A stretch of DNA of 46,523 nt. It comes from an uncultured Alphaproteobacteria bacterium (lineage in GTDB: Bacteria > Pseudomonadota > Alphaproteobacteria > Rhizobiales > Aestuariivirgaceae). The stretch covers positions 1 through 46,523 of the forward strand of contig CALMUW010000041.1 of NCBI GenBank assembly GCA_937872985.1, read 5' to 3'. The notes beneath the pieces are model-generated. The model was not told where the DNA came from, ran no database searches, and saw only the letters and a program-made list of their open reading frames with translations. Shown piece after piece: positions 1 to 9,736 of this stretch; position 1 is the stretch's first letter, and each line of letters starts with the position of its first letter. Made by a program: the position numbers and the translations under genes.

Positions 1-470
1 GCGGGGGCGTCGTCCTGATTGATGGCGCGGGCGGCGGCGGCCTGAATATGCTCGATGCGGGCCAGGCGCCACAGGCCCCAGATCTCGCGGATGATGATGG
101 CCAGCGCCGAGAGGCCGACGAGGCCGGCAAGGCCCAGGGCGGTGTAGCCCAGCCAGGGCGCATGGGCGAAGGCATTGTCGATGAGATTGGTGATGGCCAG
201 GCCCGCGCCCAGCGCGATGAGGGCTGACAGCGCCGAGAGCAGCAGCCCGCCCCAGCGGAAGCTCCGGCGCGCCGGTATGACGGCGGCGCGCGGCACGGTG
301 ACGAGATCGCCCTGGGTCTCCTCCGGCGCGAAGACGATGTCGGTGATGGCGCGGGGCGCGCGCTGGGGCTTCGCCTTGGCATCAGCCTTCCGCGCGGGCT
401 TGGCGGCGGGCCTGTCCTCGTCAAGGATGAAGGCGGCGGGGGCGCGGGCCGCGTGATCTTTCCGGGTCAT
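1..470 (-). CDS. YcjF-like DUF697/TIGR01620 membrane protein (5' part only)
   Basis: The gene runs off the left edge of the window, so about 156 N-terminal residues are visible. They begin MTRKDHAARAPAAFILDED, followed by a charged, proline-rich segment. Two hydrophobic stretches follow, at about residues 70-90 (SALSALIALGAGLAI) and 100-120 (GYTALGLAGLVGLSALAIII), and then REIWGLWRLARIEH. This layout (soluble N-terminus, two membrane helices, arginine-rich patch) and the position right after ycjX fit the YcjF/TIGR01620 family of unknown function. Its ATG overlaps the ycjX stop in an ATGA arrangement, so the two are probably translationally coupled. The C-terminal DUF697 domain lies outside the window and could not be checked. 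Confidence 0.8.
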   Translation of the reverse strand, partial: MTRKDHAARAPAAFILDEDRPAAKPARKADAKAKPQRAPRAITDIVFAPEETQGDLVTVPRAAVIPARRSFRWGGLLLSALSALIALGAGLAITNLIDNAFAHAPWLGYTALGLAGLVGLSALAIIIREIWGLWRLARIEHIQAAAARAINQDDAP

Positions 471-1882
471 GGGAAGCGGTCCCCGAAGAGATATTCCAGG
501 GTGCGGTCGAGCCGGATGTGGGGAAAGGTCGCGCCGTCAATTTGCGGCGGGCGGAAGCGGACGAATTTGATCTTGCCCTCCACGCTGCCGTCCAGGGCGG
601 CGCGCGGATCGGCGGGCAGATCGCCGGGGAAGACGGCGGCCTCGCGTTCGCCGTCGAAGGTGGTGCCGCCGATGACCTCGCCTGCCTCCGGCGTGCCGAC
701 GATGCAGGGCAGTTGCTCGCTGCCCTGGCGCACCATGGCCTCGCGCGTGGCGCGGATGGCGGACAGGGCCGTCACGTCCCAGTGTGCGCCATGGAATTCG
801 GCGCGCGCGGCGGCGTCCTCGATGAGGAGTTTCAGGATGGCTTCCAGCTGGTCGTGGCTGTGGTGGTGCAAGAGATCGGCCTTGGTGGCGGCAAAAAGCA
901 CCTTGTCGATCCGGCGGCCGAAGAGACCGGAGACCAGTGTATTCTCGCCCTGACGAAAGGAGGCCATGACCTGGGTGAGGGCGGTCTTGAGATCATTGAC
1001 GGCGGCGGCCCCGGCATTGAGCGCGGTCAGCACATCGACCAGCACGATCTGGCGGTCGAGCCTGGCGAAGTGGCCGAAGAAGAAGGGCTTCACCACGCGG
1101 GATACATAGGAATCATAGCGCCGCTTCATCAGGGCATGGAGCGAACCCCCCTCGGGCGGCGTGTCGGGGTTCACATCGAGGGGCGCGAAGGTGAGGAGGG
1201 GCGAACCGGCGAGATCGCCCGGCAGGAGAAAGCGGCCGGGGGGCAGGGTGGAGAGCGACACGCCATCGCGGCGGCACTGGGCAAGATAGGCGGTGAAGAG
1301 TACGGCCGCCTTGACCGCCTGCAATTCGTCGGCGATGCCTTGGGCATTGAGGCTGGCGAGATGGGCGAGCCATTCCCCGGCCAGTTCGGCGCGGGGAGCG
1401 AGACGCGCGGCGGCCACGGTGGCGTACGACCATTCCTCATAGGTCCTGGCCATGAGCGGCAGGTCGAGCAGCCATTCGCCGGGATAGTCCATGATGTCGA
1501 TGTTGACCCGGCCCGACCCGAAGTTCCTGGCCATGAAGCCGTGCGGCTCATAGTCCATGGTGAGGCGAAGCTGGCTGACGCGCCGGGTGCTCTCCGGCCA
1601 GCGCCGGTCGGCGGCGGTCAATTGCTCAAGGTGGGTTTCATAGGCAAAGCGCGGAATGTCGTCGTCCGGCTGCGGTTCCAGAATGGCATGGGCGATGCGG
1701 CCCTGGGCATAGGCCTCGAACAGGGGCAGGCGCGCGCCCTTGGTCAGCGCATTGATGAGGGCGGTGATGAATATGGTCTTGCCGGCGCGCGACAGGCCGG
1801 TGACGCCCAGGCGGAAGGTGGGGTGGACGAGACCGGTGGCAAAATCCTTCAGCCCGCCCGCCGCGATGCGGGTTTCGTCCAT
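467..1882 (-). CDS. ycjX: YcjX-like P-loop NTPase (DUF463)
   Basis: A 471-residue protein of the YcjX/DUF463 family, a GTPase-like P-loop protein linked in other bacteria to envelope or phage-shock type stress; its substrate process is not established. A Walker A motif GLSRAGKT lies at residues 29-36 and a switch-type DIMDYPGEW motif around residue 125. A TTG start 54 bases upstream is possible, but it lies inside the metA terminator hairpin, so the ATG at 1882 is chosen. The stop overlaps the start of the YcjF-like gene, as is common for this pair. Confidence 0.88.
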   Translation of the reverse strand: MDETRIAAGGLKDFATGLVHPTFRLGVTGLSRAGKTIFITALINALTKGARLPLFEAYAQGRIAHAILEPQPDDDIPRFAYETHLEQLTAADRRWPESTRRVSQLRLTMDYEPHGFMARNFGSGRVNIDIMDYPGEWLLDLPLMARTYEEWSYATVAAARLAPRAELAGEWLAHLASLNAQGIADELQAVKAAVLFTAYLAQCRRDGVSLSTLPPGRFLLPGDLAGSPLLTFAPLDVNPDTPPEGGSLHALMKRRYDSYVSRVVKPFFFGHFARLDRQIVLVDVLTALNAGAAAVNDLKTALTQVMASFRQGENTLVSGLFGRRIDKVLFAATKADLLHHHSHDQLEAILKLLIEDAAARAEFHGAHWDVTALSAIRATREAMVRQGSEQLPCIVGTPEAGEVIGGTTFDGEREAAVFPGDLPADPRAALDGSVEGKIKFVRFRPPQIDGATFPHIRLDRTLEYLFGDRFP

Positions 1883-1917
1883 GATGCGGGTGAAACTGGC
1901 CAAGGTTGCGTCGCCCC

Positions 1918-1956
1918 AAAAAACCGAACGGGCCAATAGATGGGATTGGCCCGTTC
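1918..1956 (-). terminator. Intrinsic terminator of metA
   Basis: A perfect 12-bp inverted repeat (GAACGGGCCAAT at 1926-1937, ATTGGCCCGTTC at 1945-1956) with a 7-nt loop. On the minus strand it is followed by GGTTTTTT. It lies 73 bases past the metA stop. It also rules out the TTG start of ycjX at 1936. Confidence 0.85.
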
Positions 1957-2028
1957 AAATAACAAGAAGTTCTTTTTTGCGCATCATCTTATCCGAAAAC
2001 CGCAAGGGCACTTTTCGGGATGATGCGG

Positions 2029-2970
2029 CTAGACCGACGGGTAGCGATAGGGCGCGGTGCCGATTTCGGCGAGGTCATAGGGCGTGCCCTGGTAGACCTC
2101 GTTGATCCAGTTGCCGAAGAGCAGATGGGCGTGGCTGCGCCAGCGGTTCTGCGGCGCTGCCTCCGGGTTGTCGCCGGGGAAGTAATGGGCGGGGGGGCGG
2201 ATCGCCTTGCCCGCGGCCACGTCGCGGCGATACTCGTCGCCCAGCGTTACCGTGTCATATTCAATGTGGTTGAACATGTAGAGATGATGGTGCGGCTGAT
2301 CGTTGATGAAACACAGGCCCGCCTCATCCGACTCCATCAGCACTTCGAGATTCCTGTCCTGGGGCAGGTCGGCGCGGCGCACCTCGGTCCAGCGTGACAC
2401 GGGCATGGAGAAATCATCTGAGAAGCCGCGCAGATAGGGTGAAGCGGGGTTCAGGTTGTGATGGCTGAAGACGCCGAAGGCCTTGTGGGCAAGGTCGTGC
2501 TTGGGCACACGGTGGAAATGATAGAGCGCCGCCTGTGCCCCCCAGCAGATGTTGAAGGTGGAAAAAACATTGGTCTGGGTCCAGTCGAAGATGCGGGAAA
2601 GCTCGTCCCAGTAGTTCACCTCCTCGAAGGGCATCTGCTCCACCGGCGCGCCGGTGATGATGAAGCCGTCGAACTTCTTGTGCTTCACGTCCTCCCAGTC
2701 GTCATAGAAGGCCAGCATGTGTTCCTGCGGGGTGTTCCTGGGCGTGTGGCCGGTCATCTTGATGAGCGACAACTCGACCTGGAGCGGGGTGGCGCCGATC
2801 AGCCGGGCAAATTGCGTCTCGGTCTTGATCTTGTTGGGCATGAGGTTGAGCAGCGCCATCTTCAGCGGGCGAATGTCCTGGCGGCTGGCGGTGGCCTCGG
2901 TCTGAACCATCACGCCTTCATTTTCCAGCGTGGCGCGGGCGGGCAGGTCGTTGGGGATCTTGATGGGCAT
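2029..2970 (-). CDS. metA: Homoserine O-acyltransferase MetA (predicted acetyl-CoA type)
   Basis: A 313-residue, full-length MetA that acylates homoserine in the first committed step of methionine synthesis. The catalytic residues fall at the family positions: Cys142 in [11 protein letters not shown], and His235 and Glu237 in MFNHIEYD. Residue 111 is glutamate ([12 protein letters not shown]). In the family, Glu111 goes with acetyl-CoA use and Gly111 (as in E. coli) with succinyl-CoA, so the product is predicted to be O-acetylhomoserine. The gene starts 9 bases after the upstream ATPase gene and is probably cotranscribed with it. No SAM-II-like leader was recognised. Confidence 0.95.
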   Translation of the reverse strand: MPIKIPNDLPARATLENEGVMVQTEATASRQDIRPLKMALLNLMPNKIKTETQFARLIGATPLQVELSLIKMTGHTPRNTPQEHMLAFYDDWEDVKHKKFDGFIITGAPVEQMPFEEVNYWDELSRIFDWTQTNVFSTFNICWGAQAALYHFHRVPKHDLAHKAFGVFSHHNLNPASPYLRGFSDDFSMPVSRWTEVRRADLPQDRNLEVLMESDEAGLCFINDQPHHHLYMFNHIEYDTVTLGDEYRRDVAAGKAIRPPAHYFPGDNPEAAPQNRWRSHAHLLFGNWINEVYQGTPYDLAEIGTAPYRYPSV

Positions 2971-2979
2971 GGTCTTGTC

Positions 2980-3840
2980 TCAGGCTTGGTCGATGGTGCG
3001 GGAAATGAGGTCAACGAAGTCGGCCTCGCTCTTGATTTTCGGGATCTCGCACATTCGGACGCGGTAGCCGAAATTGTCGGCTATCGCCTGATAAAGCGGA
3101 ATGCGGTGGTGGATGAGCTGCTCGAAGCCCCAGACGGCAAAGCCATCGGGGTCCACCTCGTCGTCATGCCGGATCTTGTTCAACTCCTTGTATTCGGCCC
3201 ATTTCGCATCGAGGAACTGGGGCTGGTAATACATGGGCTTGGGATATTTGCGGAAGCGGTCCACCAGCATCCGGGCATGTTCGGGCGTGCCTTCGATGTA
3301 GAGCAGCAGGCTATGCTCGGCCAGGCACGTCAACACCGGATCGTTCGGGTCGTGCGGGTTCACCACCTCGCACAGGCTGCCGCCGGAATCGCAGATGAAG
3401 TGATTGAAGTGATAGATGTCGCGCGCCCGGTCGATGAATTCCGGCACATCCAGGAGGGCGCGGATTTCGGCGTCGCGGTGCTGGTTCTGGCGGCGCTTGT
3501 ATTCGGCAAAGGGCAGCCCGCCCTTTTGGGGGTCGCCGGGCTTGCCCAGGTAGGTCGAAAGCGGCGCCAGATTGTCGAAGGTAATGTTGGAGCGGATGTA
3601 GATGGAATCCGAGCGCAGCAGGTTGCGCAGGAAGGGCACATCCATGGCGTGGCGCTTGAAGTTGTCGACGATGTGCTCGTCCATGTAGCGCGTGGCAATG
3701 CGGTAATCGACGGAATACTGAAACCACTCGCCCTCGCGCAGCAGGCTCGACAGCGTGGTCTTGCCCACGCCCGACATGCCGAGAATGGTGACGGCCCTGG
3801 CGGGCCAGTCGCGGAAGCTCTGGGAGGAAGAAAAGCGCAT
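2980..3840 (-). CDS. P-loop ATPase of unknown function, cotranscribed with metA
   Basis: A 286-residue protein with a Walker A motif GMSGVGKT at residues 21-28 and no membrane segment or signal peptide. The rest is rich in aromatic and charged residues (RDIYHFNHFICDSGGSLCEVV around the middle, LLLYIEGTPEHARMLVDRF after it), resembling a small kinase-like P-loop fold. I recognise it only as a conserved alphaproteobacterial ATPase with no assigned role. The ATG at 3840 is preferred over a TTG 36 bases upstream. It precedes metA by 9 bases, so a link to methionine supply is possible but is inference only. Confidence 0.75.
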   Translation of the reverse strand: MRFSSSQSFRDWPARAVTILGMSGVGKTTLSSLLREGEWFQYSVDYRIATRYMDEHIVDNFKRHAMDVPFLRNLLRSDSIYIRSNITFDNLAPLSTYLGKPGDPQKGGLPFAEYKRRQNQHRDAEIRALLDVPEFIDRARDIYHFNHFICDSGGSLCEVVNPHDPNDPVLTCLAEHSLLLYIEGTPEHARMLVDRFRKYPKPMYYQPQFLDAKWAEYKELNKIRHDDEVDPDGFAVWGFEQLIHHRIPLYQAIADNFGYRVRMCEIPKIKSEADFVDLISRTIDQA

Positions 3841-3953
3841 GGGCCATGGCTTTAGCACAGTTGCCGCGACTGGCAACGGCGACGCAATGGCAGGCCCCTT
3901 GTGCGCTGCAACATGACGAGAATCACAAATGCTTTGACGGCGCTGTGCAAGCC

Positions 3954-3982
3954 TTGTCGGCGTGGTGCAAAGCCGCTATATG
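3954..3982 (+). promoter_or_regulatory. Probable promoter of the dksA-like gene
   Basis: A -35-like TTGTCG (3954-3959), 17-bp spacer and -10-like TATATG (3977-3982). The predicted start of transcription, near 3989, is just ahead of the ribosome binding site GGGAGAG (3997-4003) of the gene starting at 4007. Confidence 0.5.
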
Positions 3983-4006
3983 CGCGCCCCACACAGGGAG
4001 AGTGCC

Positions 4007-4423
4007 ATGGGTGTTGCAGTCGAAAGAGATTACCGCCCGAGCGAGGACGAGCCGTTCATGAGTGACCGGCAGGTGGAATACTTCCGCCACAAGCTGCTCG
4101 CCTGGAAGGATGACATCCTGCGCGAAAGCAAGGAAACCATCTCTCACCTGCAGGACGAGAATCATGTGCTGCCGGACCTGGCCGACCGCGCCTCGTCGGA
4201 AACCGACCGCTCGCTGGAACTGCGGGCGCGCGACCGCCAGCGCAAGCTCATCGCCAAGATCGACGCAGCGCTGATGCGCATCGATGACGGGTCCTATGGC
4301 TATTGCGAGGAAACCGGCGATCCCATCAGCCTGAAGCGGCTGGATGCCCGCCCCATCGCCACGCTATCGATCGAGGCGCAGGAGCGCCACGAGCGCCGCG
4401 AGAAGGTCTACCGCGAGGACTGA
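4007..4423 (+). CDS. dksA: DksA/TraR family RNA polymerase-binding regulator
   Basis: A 138-residue DksA homologue, which binds in the RNA polymerase secondary channel and, with ppGpp, adjusts rRNA and amino-acid promoters. It has the long coiled-coil region (about residues 25-95, with DLADRASSETDRSLELRARDRQRKLI) and the C-terminal block YGYCEETGDPISLKRLDARPIATLSIEAQERHERREK. Only the first of the four canonical zinc-finger cysteines remains (YGYCEET); the others are Thr, Ala and Ser. This degenerate form is usual in alphaproteobacteria. The start at 4007 follows a good ribosome binding site (GGGAGAG); longer starts upstream lack one. Confidence 0.9.
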   Translation: MGVAVERDYRPSEDEPFMSDRQVEYFRHKLLAWKDDILRESKETISHLQDENHVLPDLADRASSETDRSLELRARDRQRKLIAKIDAALMRIDDGSYGYCEETGDPISLKRLDARPIATLSIEAQERHERREKVYRED

Positions 4424-4442
4424 GTTTCCATCAGCAAGGGGT

Positions 4443-5249
4443 TCAGGCGGGCTTTTTTGCCTGCATCACCGCAATGGCTTCATCAAGCAGCGCCGGTGAT
4501 CCGGCTGAGATGATGTTGCCGCCCTGTGCCGGATCATCGCCCGACCAGCTCCCGACCACGCCGCCCGCACCCGTGATGATGGGAATGAGAGCACCGATGT
4601 CGAAGGCCTGAAGGCCGGCGTCCATGGCAATGTCGAGGTGGCCCGCCGCCATGAGGCAGAAGAAATAGGCGTCACCGCCATAGCGCATGAGGCGGCAGGA
4701 CTGGCGCAGGGCGGCAAAACCGGCAGCATCATCGGGGCTGTGATAGAGTTCCGGTGCGGTGGTGCCGATGGCGGCGGCGCGCAGGGGAACACCCCGGCGG
4801 GTTTTCAGGGCCTTGGCCTCGCCATGGCGGTGCAGCCAGGCGCCTTCGGGCGTGCCGAGAAAACACTCGCCGACATGGGGCTGGTTCATGACGCCGATGA
4901 CTGGCTGGCCGTGATGATAGAGAGCAATGAGGGTGGCCCAGTTGGGCATGCCGATCATGAAGGAGCGGGTGCCGTCCACCGGGTCGAGCACCCAGGTGAA
5001 GGGGGAAGTGCCCGGCGTCTCGCCATATTCCTCGCCGATGATGCCATGGTCGGGGAACTGGGCCGCGATGGCGGCGCGCAGCGCCCTTTCGCCCGCCCGG
5101 TCGCCCTCGGTCACGGGGTCAAAGGCCTTGCCGCTGCCGCTCTTGTCCTCCACCACCAGGGGGCTGCGGAACCACGGCAGAATGGCATCCGCCGACACCC
5201 CGGCCAGATGCAGGGCAAAATCAGCAAGCCGGGTCCAGTCGGGGGTCAT
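4443..5249 (-). CDS. hisN: Histidinol-phosphatase / inositol monophosphatase family (HisN-like)
   Basis: A 268-residue member of the Mg-dependent inositol-monophosphatase family. Metal-ligand motifs are visible: GEEYGE at about residues 72-77, DPVDGTRSF at 89-97, and the late QAFDIGALIPIITGAGG. In alphaproteobacteria the closest family members are annotated as HisN, the histidinol-phosphate phosphatase of histidine synthesis; an inositol-phosphate role cannot be excluded. The start at 5249 is chosen as the beginning of the family homology; an upstream ATG at 5294 would add 15 residues. The gene lies divergent from an mmgR-like sRNA, the same arrangement that gave the suhB RNA motif its name. 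Confidence 0.85.
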   Translation of the reverse strand: MTPDWTRLADFALHLAGVSADAILPWFRSPLVVEDKSGSGKAFDPVTEGDRAGERALRAAIAAQFPDHGIIGEEYGETPGTSPFTWVLDPVDGTRSFMIGMPNWATLIALYHHGQPVIGVMNQPHVGECFLGTPEGAWLHRHGEAKALKTRRGVPLRAAAIGTTAPELYHSPDDAAGFAALRQSCRLMRYGGDAYFFCLMAAGHLDIAMDAGLQAFDIGALIPIITGAGGVVGSWSGDDPAQGGNIISAGSPALLDEAIAVMQAKKPA

Positions 5250-5495
5250 GGGAAAGCCGCTCCAGTGGCGCTTGGATGGAGTTAGATAGAGCATAAAGCA
5301 GACGCCCGGGCCAGTGGCGGCGCGTGCAGCGCGGCATAAGGTGGGTAAATTTGCCCGGTTAGCGGCCTTCCACTGGCATGCGTTTTTTGCAACCCTATTC
5401 CGCGGATTGCCGGTTTCCAAAAAATAATCAATAAAAACAATGTTTTAAAAATTTTCACTTGGCGATTTGTCATGCCGGAATCCGCTTCCCAGCCC
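5250..5495. other. Intergenic region with an AT-rich block
   Basis: No gene was recognised here. The part from about 5403 to 5470 is strikingly AT-rich for this genome and contains a perfect short palindrome, AAAACA-A-TGTTTT, at 5434-5446. It sits upstream of the mmgR-like promoter and could be an UP element or a regulator site; this is inference. Confidence 0.4.
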
Positions 5496-5524
5496 TTGAT
5501 CGGATCATGCTGCAATGCCATATG
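5496..5524 (+). promoter_or_regulatory. Probable promoter of the mmgR-like sRNA
   Basis: TTGATC (5496-5501), 17-bp spacer and CATATG (5519-5524). Transcription would begin at about 5531, a few bases before the first stem-loop of the sRNA. Confidence 0.55.
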
Positions 5525-5530
5525 AGTGCC

Positions 5531-5629
5531 CGTGAGACGAAAACATCTGGTTTTCCTCTCGCAGCCCTTCTTGGGCGTTTCCTCCCTAGACTTGGGCCAT
5601 CGGCATCTGCTGGATGGCCCTTTTTCTTT
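5531..5629 (+). ncRNA. mmgR: MmgR-like small RNA (alpha-r8 / suhB motif)
   Basis: Three hairpins in a row: GAAAAC/GTTTTC (5539-5555), GCCC/GGGC (5564-5576), and a terminator stem GGGCCATC/GATGGCCC (5594-5620) followed by TTTTTCTTT. The unpaired segment between hairpins 2 and 3 is GTTTCCTCCCTAGACTT (5577-5593), a typical alphaproteobacterial anti-Shine-Dalgarno CCUCCC stretch. The order of elements and the position divergent from an inositol-monophosphatase-family gene match my knowledge of the mmgR/suhB RNA family, in which MmgR limits polyhydroxybutyrate accumulation in Sinorhizobium. The 5' end is estimated from the promoter. An Infernal search was not possible. Confidence 0.78.
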
Positions 5630-5639
5630 GGAAAGTGGC

Positions 5640-6497
5640 CTATTCCGCCGCCGCCCGGCGCGGCGTCATCAGGGCCGGCAGATCCGCCAGAAAGCGGCCA
5701 AGACCCTGGGCCAGTCGCGCCTGCACCACGGAAAATCCCGCCGTCTTCGCCAGCCGCCGTTCGTCCATGTAAAGGGCGCGGTTGATCTCGATCTGCACGG
5801 CGTGGCGGCCGAGCGCCGGATTGCCGTGGGTTTGGGTGATGAAGCCACCGGCATAGGGCCGGTTGCGGCTGACGGAAAAGCCCTGATGGCGGAGGCAATC
5901 CTCGAGATGCAGCACCACGCCGCGCGCGCAGGAGGTGCCGTGGCGGTCGCCCAGCACCACGTCGGCGGTGCGGTCATCGCCCGAGGGCATCGAGTGGCAA
6001 TCCACCAGGAGCACCGGGCCGAAGCGGCGGGCCGCGCGGTTCATGAGATCGTCCAGCGTGCGGTGATAGGGGCGATACCAGCGCGCGATGCGGTCCTGCG
6101 CCTCGGCGAAGACCAGCCGCATGCGGCTGATCTCGCCGCCGTCGCCCGCCAGGCGCGGAATGGTGCCAAGGCCCGCCAGCACGCGCGGACTGTCGGTCAT
6201 GACATAGCCGGGCAGCGCGCCGTCGAACATGCGCGGGTCCAGTTCCCAGGGCTCGCGGTTCAGGTCCACCACGGTGCGCGAGATGGTGGCGGCCAGAAGA
6301 GGCGCGCCGAGACTGCCGGCAAAGGCGAAGAGTTCATCGACCGCGAAATCCTCCGAGCGCCGGAGATCAGGCAGGGACAAGCGGGTGGCGGCAAGGAAAG
6401 CCTCGGGAAAGGCGTGGCCGCTATGGGGCGAGTTGAACAGCGCCGGGGCGGTCCAGCGGCGCGGCGGCACCAGTCTATGTCCGGCAGATTCGGTCAT
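5640..6497 (-). CDS. N-formylglutamate amidohydrolase family protein
   Basis: A 285-residue member of the N-formylglutamate amidohydrolase (FGase, PF05013) family, zinc-type hydrolases that act in histidine breakdown or on similar N-acyl amino acids. Family blocks are clear: FNSPHSG near residue 25, VVDLNREPWELD, LLVDCHSMPS, and GGFITQTHGNP followed by HAVQIEINRALYMDE. No other hut gene is nearby, so the true substrate is uncertain. The ATG at 6497 is preferred over an in-frame start 42 bases upstream because homology begins there. It is divergent from cpdR, and its 3' end lies 10 bases beyond the mmgR-like terminator. Confidence 0.88.
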   Translation of the reverse strand: MTESAGHRLVPPRRWTAPALFNSPHSGHAFPEAFLAATRLSLPDLRRSEDFAVDELFAFAGSLGAPLLAATISRTVVDLNREPWELDPRMFDGALPGYVMTDSPRVLAGLGTIPRLAGDGGEISRMRLVFAEAQDRIARWYRPYHRTLDDLMNRAARRFGPVLLVDCHSMPSGDDRTADVVLGDRHGTSCARGVVLHLEDCLRHQGFSVSRNRPYAGGFITQTHGNPALGRHAVQIEINRALYMDERRLAKTAGFSVVQARLAQGLGRFLADLPALMTPRRAAAE

Positions 6498-6645
6498 GGC
6501 TCTCGTGGCAATATTGACGGCGAGGGGGAAACTGTCCACCTTTTGCCGCAGCGACCCCGGTTCACAGCCTGTTTACCGCTCGCCCGCTAGGATTGGGCTT
6601 TGACTGGGGTGGACGATGACGGCAAGCGGTGCTTCGAGTGTAACC

Positions 6646-7005
6646 ATGGCAAAGATCATTCTGGCGGAAGACGATGACGACATGCGGCGCTTTCTGGTGA
6701 AGGCGCTGGAAAAGGCTGGCCATGCGGTGACGGCCTTCGCCGAGGGTGCGTCCGCCTTCGAGGAGATCAAGCAGTCGACCTTCGACCTGCTGCTCACCGA
6801 CATCGTCATGCCGGAGATGGACGGCATCGAGCTGGCGCGGCGCGCCTCGGAACTGGACCCGGCGCTGAAGATCATGTTCATCACCGGGTTTGCCGCCGTG
6901 GCGCTGAACCCCGATTCCAAGGCGCCCAAGGACGCCAAGGTCCTGTCCAAGCCCTTCCACCTGCGCGATCTGGTGGCAGAGGTGGACCGGATGATGGCGG
7001 CCTGA
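6646..7005 (+). CDS. cpdR: CpdR-like single-domain response regulator
   Basis: A 119-residue stand-alone receiver domain. It has the acidic pocket Asp9-Asp10, phospho-acceptor Asp52 in LLTDIVMPEMDG, and the lysine of the KVLSKPFHLRDLV segment. The C-terminal run FITGFAAVALNPDSKAPKDAKVLSKPFHLRDLV is characteristic of CpdR. In Caulobacter, unphosphorylated CpdR primes the ClpXP protease and, with RcdA and PopA, leads to destruction of CtrA; the CckA-ChpT relay inactivates it by phosphorylation. An rcdA gene is also in this window (37018-37539). The start MAKII is chosen because receiver homology begins there; an upstream start would add 10 residues. Confidence 0.93.
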   Translation: MAKIILAEDDDDMRRFLVKALEKAGHAVTAFAEGASAFEEIKQSTFDLLLTDIVMPEMDGIELARRASELDPALKIMFITGFAAVALNPDSKAPKDAKVLSKPFHLRDLVAEVDRMMAA

Positions 7006-7085
7006 GGGGATTTTTCAGCGGCGCCGAAGCGGGGTTGCGCGCTGGCCTGCTTCCCGATATAGAGCCACAGCTTTTCGAGCACAGT

Positions 7086-7160
<75 letters not shown>

Positions 7161-7192
7161 TTCTCCTTTCCTCTCATCCGATATGGCGCATG

Positions 7193-7226
7193 AAAAACCC
7201 TCCCCCTTCGGGTTGAAGGAGGAGGG
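7193..7226 (-). terminator. Intrinsic terminator of katG
   Basis: A 12-bp near-perfect stem (7198-7209 with 7215-7226, one G-U type position) and a 5-nt loop, followed on the minus strand by TTTTT (7193-7197). It lies 22 bases past the katG stop. Confidence 0.8.
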
Positions 7227-7247
7227 CGTGAGGGTCGTTTCAGGTGA

Positions 7248-9489
<2,242 letters not shown>

Positions 9490-9736
9490 CGGGAATTGGA
9501 CATCAGGACCGCGTCATGACGCATCGGCTGGATCATATTTGAATAAGTGGAGGCCGCCCGCGGCCACTGCGCGACCGATTGCCGCGCCCCCGGTTGAATG
9601 TGTAACCAAGGGGATTTTTTAATTGCGGTATGGCGCATGTGCATATTACGGTTTTGTAAAAATAAAGTCCGCGCCGACCGTTCGTCTCCGGTGGCGTGGG
9701 CGCTGCGGGTGAAACGACAACAGAAGGGGTTTGGCC
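9490..9736. other. Intergenic region between katG and the octaheme cytochrome gene
   Basis: No gene was recognised. It must carry the promoter of the cytochrome operon, but I see no convincing -35/-10 pair and no FNR/Anr-type TTGAT-N4-ATCAA site. The ribosome binding site AAGGGG (9723-9728) for the gene at 9737 is clear. Confidence 0.4.

Noticed and set aside
1883..1936. N-terminal extension of ycjX from a TTG at 1936
   Set aside because: The start would lie inside the metA terminator stem, and the extra residues do not resemble the family.
518..1939. Long plus-strand open frame opposite ycjX, and similar long frames opposite katG, pyk, pntB, prpE and others
   Set aside because: High GC content produces long antisense frames; none shows family motifs, and each opposes a well-supported gene.
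3841..3960. SAM-II or other riboswitch for the ATPase-metA operon
   Set aside because: I could not find the paired elements or conserved loop sequences of a SAM riboswitch on the minus strand.
9490..9736. FNR/Anr site ahead of the octaheme cytochrome gene
   Set aside because: No TTGAT-N4-ATCAA-like palindrome; the nearest T-rich segments lack the second half.
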